In this document: one piece after another, positions 58,767 to 64,000 of the stretch
Position numbering within the stretch: the stretch's first letter is position 1
How the letters are laid out: the number at the start of each line of letters is the position of its first letter
The notes under the pieces: model-generated
Databases searched by the model: none
What the model saw: only the letters and a program-made list of their open reading frames with translations
What the model was told of the DNA's origin: nothing
Source of the DNA: Scytalidium lignicola
Lineage: Eukaryota > Ascomycota > Leotiomycetes
Direction of reading: 5' to 3'
Assembly (NCBI GenBank): GCA_002812745.2
Contig: NCSJ02000026.1
Location: 124,001-188,000, forward strand
Length of the DNA stretch: 64,000 nt
Position numbers and translations under genes: made by a program

Positions 58767-61716
58767 GATTGACGTGGTTAGCTAGACGCAATGGGCAGCG
58801 ATAAGTAAAAAGCGGCGACGAGATTGAAGACAGGAATAGGCAACAACGTCAAAAGTGACAGTTTTGCAGGCGAGGAAGTAACTGGGGGTGTTTGTTGCTT
58901 TATAGACAGTGTTGCTGTCTCTTGCTGCTTTACATGGCAGAAAACCAGCGAGTTAAGAAGGGTAATTATCCTCGTCTGTTTGCTTTGAGTGGAAACAAGT
59001 TCGATACAGAAATAGGGCGAGAAGTTCAGTCTCGCCAGGCTGACGTGGAGGGTTTGTAAATTCTTGACAGAATAAAATTAATGTTTGAATGTGAAGCCGA
59101 TTTCGCGTTTGGAATCACCACTGAGCAAACTCAACAAATAAAGATAATTTTAACTTCAACTTCTAAAATTAAATTTATACAATCATTTATATATGTTATA
59201 TCAACTTTCAAGATCTTCAGTAAATATTTATATTATATAATTCAGAATTTGTGTTATTTGCCTTATTTGCCTTATTTTTAAGACTAATTTACTGTTACGA
59301 CTTAAATAACAAATTATGATAATTCATAATTATTATAGTTAAAAATTATTATATATATGACGTACTTGAAGTTTTATTCAATAAATTGTATGGTTGTTGA
59401 GTTTGCTCAGTGGTGATTCTCTGCTCGATTTCGCTGTAAATTTCAGTGGGCTGGTGGACCGGGAATTACGTTAATACCCAGCCACGTATGCTATGATATA
59501 GAATAGGCACTTCAACTTGGCCTTCTATACACTACTCAGACTTTACGATACTTGAGAGTAAGATTGTTGCTTGTTCGGAGGAATTTAGTGCTGAGCTTAA
59601 AGGAAAAGATAAAACAAGGACTCTCAACTGCATTTCCTAGCTTTTCTAGGTGGGTACAGTATATATGATTAAACGGTTTACAGCACGGAGTAACTATCAA
59701 GGATCTTACAGTACCTCCGGAGATGGATATATCCGGAGATAACTATCCTTGCATATAAGCTAACGCTATAGCGGTATGCCAATCGATACTGTATAGCTTT
59801 CGTTATAAAGCCATTGGGTTACATCTCAGCAGACAACTGCTTAGCTACATGTATATACAGTAACAAGACTGTTAGATGCATGAATGCATGATGCATCTAC
59901 TTGCAGGACTGGAGAAATCCCCGCGCCTCCTTGATGAGTTTGAAGTTCTCTTCACATGTCTGTCTTGGTTACGCGGGGAGTGAGCGGAATTAAGGAGGTT
60001 CAGCGGGGCAACCTTCACTGTCCACGCGCCTAAAGACGCTCTAGGAATTACGACGACTCAACATCTAATTTAGTCAATTCTCATCTTAGCCTACTGTACG
60101 AACGGATCTTGCATCTCTGTCGGGTTTAACTTAGCATTTATGCCTCAACGGTCGATTAAGCCATACCGCAATTCCGCAGGCCATCATACTGTACAGTACA
60201 GGAAAAAGAGAAATGTCAGCATTTGGGGTTTCTCACGTGTTTCACGGAACTAAGACCGAGCATCTCGTAAGCTTCGATCGTAGTCATAGTCACAGTACAG
60301 TAGAATCGGAAAATAATAATACAGTAAGCAAAAATCTACTCCGCCCACTGGACTGTGGGGCATGGTTGCTGATTCGTATCTGGAGAGGAAGTGTGGTGGA
60401 GAGCGGAAAGAAAGTCCATGTCCAGCAAGGTACAGTAAAGTAATCAGAATTATGCCTCATACACGTGTACTATTATATTTTATGATCTACGAGCAAATCA
60501 TGGTTTGTAAGAAAATGCCACAATTGAATGTTTAAACCTCCAATTAATGTTTTGCTTATTTCTTTCCCAAAACAAAGGTTCATATTAATGCAACCTGACC
60601 GCAGCTCGAAACCTTCTCTCAACCTCCTCGATGCGGATCTACCCTACTGTATCCTTCCTTCCAAAACTCGGCCCCTTGTGATCACCGCGGGAGGGTGCGG
60701 AGAGACTTTGCAAGGAATTTTCTCACCAGCAAATTGATTTTGGATCTGCACACCCCGTACTCGTGTAACTAATAGTAATGCCGCGTTCTTCGTCCGAAAG
60801 TCTCCAGCAGATCGATCTCTCGGTGGGATCGAGTCGCCGCTGGTATCTTTTCTTCGCCGTCATTGACTGCCGGGCGCAAAACGATTGCGGGGACCAAGAT
60901 TCCCGACAGTAGCGCGCGCGCTCTCGACCGACCAGAACTTCCAGGGACTTCCAGCCAGCATGCGACAAGTTAATCTTTAGTTATTACTCAACGCACGTCA
61001 CGATCTCCTTTTACTAGAATGGCAGTAATTCGGACCAGTGGTCAAATCCCACCGTAAACACCCGCACGTAATCCGTTCTGCTCCACGAACTCCGCGGGGG
61101 GAGAACGGGTGGCGCTGGGGAACCACGATGGATTTGCCAGACGTGCCAGCTGTGCCCAGACAGACTTTGCTTTCTCTCTCCACACCAGGAGCTGCTGCTC
61201 GCATTGATCCGAGACTTTCGGGGTTAGTGGGTTTTCCCCGTCTTCCCTCCGCACGCGTTGTGTCTGGCCCAGTTGTACACGCCGTCGTTATTGGTAATTA
61301 ACTGAGAGATGTCTAATCTCCATCCTAGCCGTTATCGTTATAACTCAATGCTAATTAAGTTCAGCTTATGACAATGCTTGCAAGCGCCAAGCAAGGAGGC
61401 TATTAGAAGTACCTCTACCCCAAGTGGCAAAGGTACCTCTGTGGTCGAGCTAAGTGATCCACTACTCCTCTTCTCTACTCTTATCATCTGCTCCTCTCCC
61501 TCATTTTCTCCTTACCCCCCATCTTGAACTTTTCAAATCTTGAACTTCTCAAAGCTCTTATCCTATATCATCCTACAGCATCCTACAGCATCAAACTCAG
61601 AAAAAGTATCACACTCACCTGTCCGAGGCAGAAGAGGAAAGAAAAGCTTCAGCTTTAGCTTTAGTAGCAAATAGCTTACCCTTAAGCTCTCTTGCCCAGG
61701 TACCAGAAGTTCCACA
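58767..61716. other. Long gene-free region (about 2.9 kb)
   Basis: Contains an AT-rich element with 25-bp inverted ends at 59112-59419 and several short palindromes (for example around 59875-59905). Frames at 60213-60737 and 61038-61301 match nothing I know. The last 200 bases are pyrimidine-rich, as in a 5' leader of the aldehyde dehydrogenase gene. Confidence 0.55.
59112..59419. repeat. Small AT-rich element with 25-bp perfect inverted ends
   Basis: The 25 bases at 59112-59136 (GAATCACCACTGAGCAAACT, then CAACA) are the exact reverse complement of 59395-59419. The 258-bp interior is very AT-rich with no gene. The structure fits a MITE-like non-autonomous transposon, but I see no clear target duplication. 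Confidence 0.75.
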
Positions 61717-63356
61717 ATGGCAGCAAATAGCAATGGCAATAGCAATGGGACCAATGGCTCGACCCCTTCCACAATCCCTCTGATTATCGACAACAAGCCT
61801 GTGTCCACCACTGAAACCTTTGCCGTCTACGCTCCTGCGACAGGTGCTCTTTTACACCACTGTGCCTCAGCCTCCATCAGTGATGCTGATGCCGCTGCTG
61901 AATCAGCCCAACGGGCCTACCCAGCATGGCGAAAATCCTCGCCATCTCTGCGCCGCGATATCTTTCTCAAGGCCGCTTCTTTGTTCGATGAGCGGAAGGA
62001 GGAGCTCATAAGCCATATGCAGATGGAGACAGGAGCGTCGAAGGGTTGGGCAGAGTTTAATTTAACAACCTCCGCGGAATTTCTCAGGGATGTAGCAGGT
62101 AGGATCACTTCGCTCAGAGGTTACGTGCCAACTACGGCAGACGAAGGTACTGGCGCGATGGTGTTGATGGAGCCATATGGTGTCATTCTTGCTATTGCTC
62201 CCTGGTTAGTATCCTAATTTCGTTGTTCTATCTTATCAGCATAACATCTTTCTTCCCGCTACTTCTTTAATAAAGAAGATTCTTTCCCAAACAAAAGAAG
62301 AAAAGCACTACAAAAAAATACATATTTTCGGCCACCAGAACTAATAGGAGAGATCATGAGCTAATGCTAAAATGTAGGAATGCGCCTTTTATCCTCGGTG
62401 TCCGCTCGATACTTTACCCCATTGCAGCAGGCAACACCGCTATCTTAAAAGCCCCGGAAATGTCCCCTCTAGTCTCTCATGATATTGTCACTATTTTCCA
62501 CGATGCAGGTCTTCCAGCCGGTGTACTGAACCTCCTTGCTCATCAGCCATCCTCTGCTGCTGCAGTTACGAAGCGCTTAATTGAAAACCGTCACATCAAG
62601 AAGATAAATTTTACCGGAAGTACCATGGTTGGAAGAATCATTGCCGAAACAGCGGGCAGGCACCTGAAGCCAGTAGTATTAGAACTTGGTGGCAAAGCAC
62701 CGGCTATTGTCCTTGACGATGCCGACTTGCCGGCAGCCGCTATGGAGTGTGTTGTTGGAGCCTTTTTCCACTCAGGACAGATTTGTATGAGTACGGAAAG
62801 AGTGTTAGTCCACGAGGCCGTGGCTGACGCGTTTGAGGCCGAGTTTAAGAAGGCTTTAAGCCAATTTAGCCCTGATCATGAAGATCCACCAGTACTGATC
62901 AATGCTGCTGGCGTGGCGAAAAACAAGCGGCTGTTAAAGGATGCTGTGAGCAAGGGTGCAAGCATTATTGCTGGATCTATCGAGGCCACTGAACATAGGG
63001 AAACTATGATGCGCCCTGTGATTGTCAAGGGTGTAAGAAAGGATATGGATCTTTACTACAACGAATCGTTTGGTCCTACTGTATCCATGATCGTGGTAAA
63101 GTCCGATCAGGAAGCCATCGACATTGCCAACGATACTGAATACGGCCTTACCTCTAGTATATTTACCAAGGATCTTGCGAGGGGTCTAAGATTGTCCGAC
63201 TCCATTGAAAGCGGTGCTGTGCATATTAACCATATGACAGTGCATGATGAGCCATCCTTACCACATGGAGGAATGAAAGCTTCCGGATATGGGCGCTTTG
63301 GGGCTTCCGGATTAGAGGAGTGGGTTAGAACTAAGACTGTGACATTTAAACGATAA
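61717..63356 (+). CDS. NAD(P)-dependent aldehyde dehydrogenase (salicylaldehyde/vanillin DH-like)
   Basis: Two exons (61717-62204 and 62378-63356) give 488 residues. Oxidises aldehydes to acids in the cytosol. The NAD-binding part has PWNAPFILGVRSI across the junction and INFTGSTMVGRIIAE. The general-base Glu lies in VLELGGKAP and the nucleophile Cys in SGQICMSTERV. NESFGPTVSMIVV, EYGLTSSIF and HMTVHDEPSLPHGGMKASGYG close the fold. Resembles fungal aromatic (salicylaldehyde/vanillin) dehydrogenases by overall sequence, but the substrate cannot be fixed. The Asn/Gly/Ser-rich first 20 residues are probably disordered. The intron uses a GTTAGT donor. Confidence 0.92.
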
Positions 63357-63929
63357 AATGGGATATGATGAGTTTGAGTTTATGACAGCCTTATTTTGTA
63401 CTTATGTGTATTTTGTCGATCTACTTATTGTATCGATTAATGATTCAATGTGGGTTAGATGTCTATCCTCACAATCAGACCCCATAAGCCATTGTGAACC
63501 ACTTTTAGCGTCATTGTCTTAAGGGGTACAATTATTTCCGTTTTTGAGAATGAAGGATTTTATGTGGACAATATCCCTGTAATTATATAACTTTGGCGCG
63601 ACCTGGGGTCTGAAAAGATACCCAACCTACCTCTCTAGCCTTACATTTAAGATTCAGACGAAAATCAAACGATCCAAGTTTTAAAAGAAATCTGGAAAAT
63701 AGTTTGCGCTTATTGATTATTATATATCTACTACAAAACTTCTCCCTTACTATCACTTTACGTAATTTTCCAATGTATGTGAAAAGTTTAGCTGTCCCTC
63801 TCATGGTTTAAAAATTCCAAAAAGGAGTCGACTAGCTCCTTATCCCATGATATAACCCATAATCAATAAAAACCAGAAATCCAAAAACCATGGTTAGACC
63901 ATTATGTGTACTTGAAGAATGCATTAAAT
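63357..63929. other. Intergenic region with dispersed repeat
   Basis: Carries the second copy of the repeat at 1996-2100 (about 63530-63627). No gene seen. Confidence 0.5.
63530..63627 (+). repeat. Dispersed repeat, copy 2 (partner at 1996-2100)
   Basis: Shares CCGTTT, GAAGGATTTTA, CAATATCCCTG, ATAACTTTGGC, GGGGTCTGA and a GATACCCA-like stretch in the same order as the left copy. Confidence 0.6.
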
Positions 63930-64000
63930 CTAATCATCTTCATCAATAATATCTCCCTCCTCATCCTCCTCATATGTTTCTGTTCCTCCGGCACTTTCAC
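63930..64000 (-). CDS. Probable 3' end of a gene entering from the right (acidic C-terminus)
   Basis: One minus-strand frame ends at 63930-63932 and reads ESAGGTETYEEDEEGDIIDEDD. The acidic tail looks like protein, but only about 23 codons are in the window and no family can be named. Low-complexity acid repeats can arise by chance. Confidence 0.35.
   Translation of the reverse strand, partial: ESAGGTETYEEDEEGDIIDEDD

Overview
This 64 kb window is nuclear DNA of a filamentous ascomycete (Pezizomycotina). The genes are split by many short GT-AG introns with CTRAC-type branch points. The orthologues are typical of that group: PalH, Pex14/17, two-domain fluoride channel FEX, Atg9, Exo70, Hgh1 and Tom5. 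Intergenic DNA is AT-rich. I could not fix the class or genus. All unresolved bases (N) sit beside homopolymer runs, which suggests homopolymer-type assembly errors. Two of them shift the frame of otherwise intact genes.

Layout. 0-9 kb, minus strand: ribulose-phosphate epimerase, an SPX-domain phosphate transporter, Pex14/17-like peroxin and uracil phosphoribosyltransferase. Then FEX (+), a gene-poor stretch with a decayed repeat gene, tiny TOM5 (-) divergent from the glycine decarboxylase P protein GCV2 (+), and a very intron-rich GMP synthase (-) whose last intron carries an 18-bp minisatellite. 21-29 kb: a zeta-class GST (-), dihydroorotase (+) with 11- and 12-nt exons, and a cellobiose-dehydrogenase-like cytochrome fused to cytochrome b561 (+). 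29-36.5 kb is the accessory stretch: a piggyBac-type transposase relic, a tRNA-Ser gene interrupted by about 200 bp in its anticodon loop, an orphan repeat/membrane protein, GAL7 (-), and a broken 3' piece of threonine synthase. 37-58 kb: Vps62-like protein, PA-TM-RING ubiquitin ligase, HGH1 (+), GTP cyclohydrolase I, EXO70, ATG9, PALH and a C2H2 zinc-finger protein. The last part is a 2.9 kb gene-free stretch with a small inverted-repeat element, an aldehyde dehydrogenase (+), and the end of a gene entering from the right.

The genes are mostly housekeeping and not a functional cluster. Loose themes are nucleotide supply (GUA1, URA4, UPRT, with GTP feeding FOL2), one-carbon/glycine metabolism (GCV2, FOL2), and membrane traffic, autophagy and environment sensing (EXO70, ATG9, VPS62-like, PALH, SPX transporter, FEX). 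Most spliced genes below were rebuilt by hand. In nearly all, exon phases and total length agree with one open frame, which supports the models. I found no CRISPR array, bacterial operon, virus or toxin gene.
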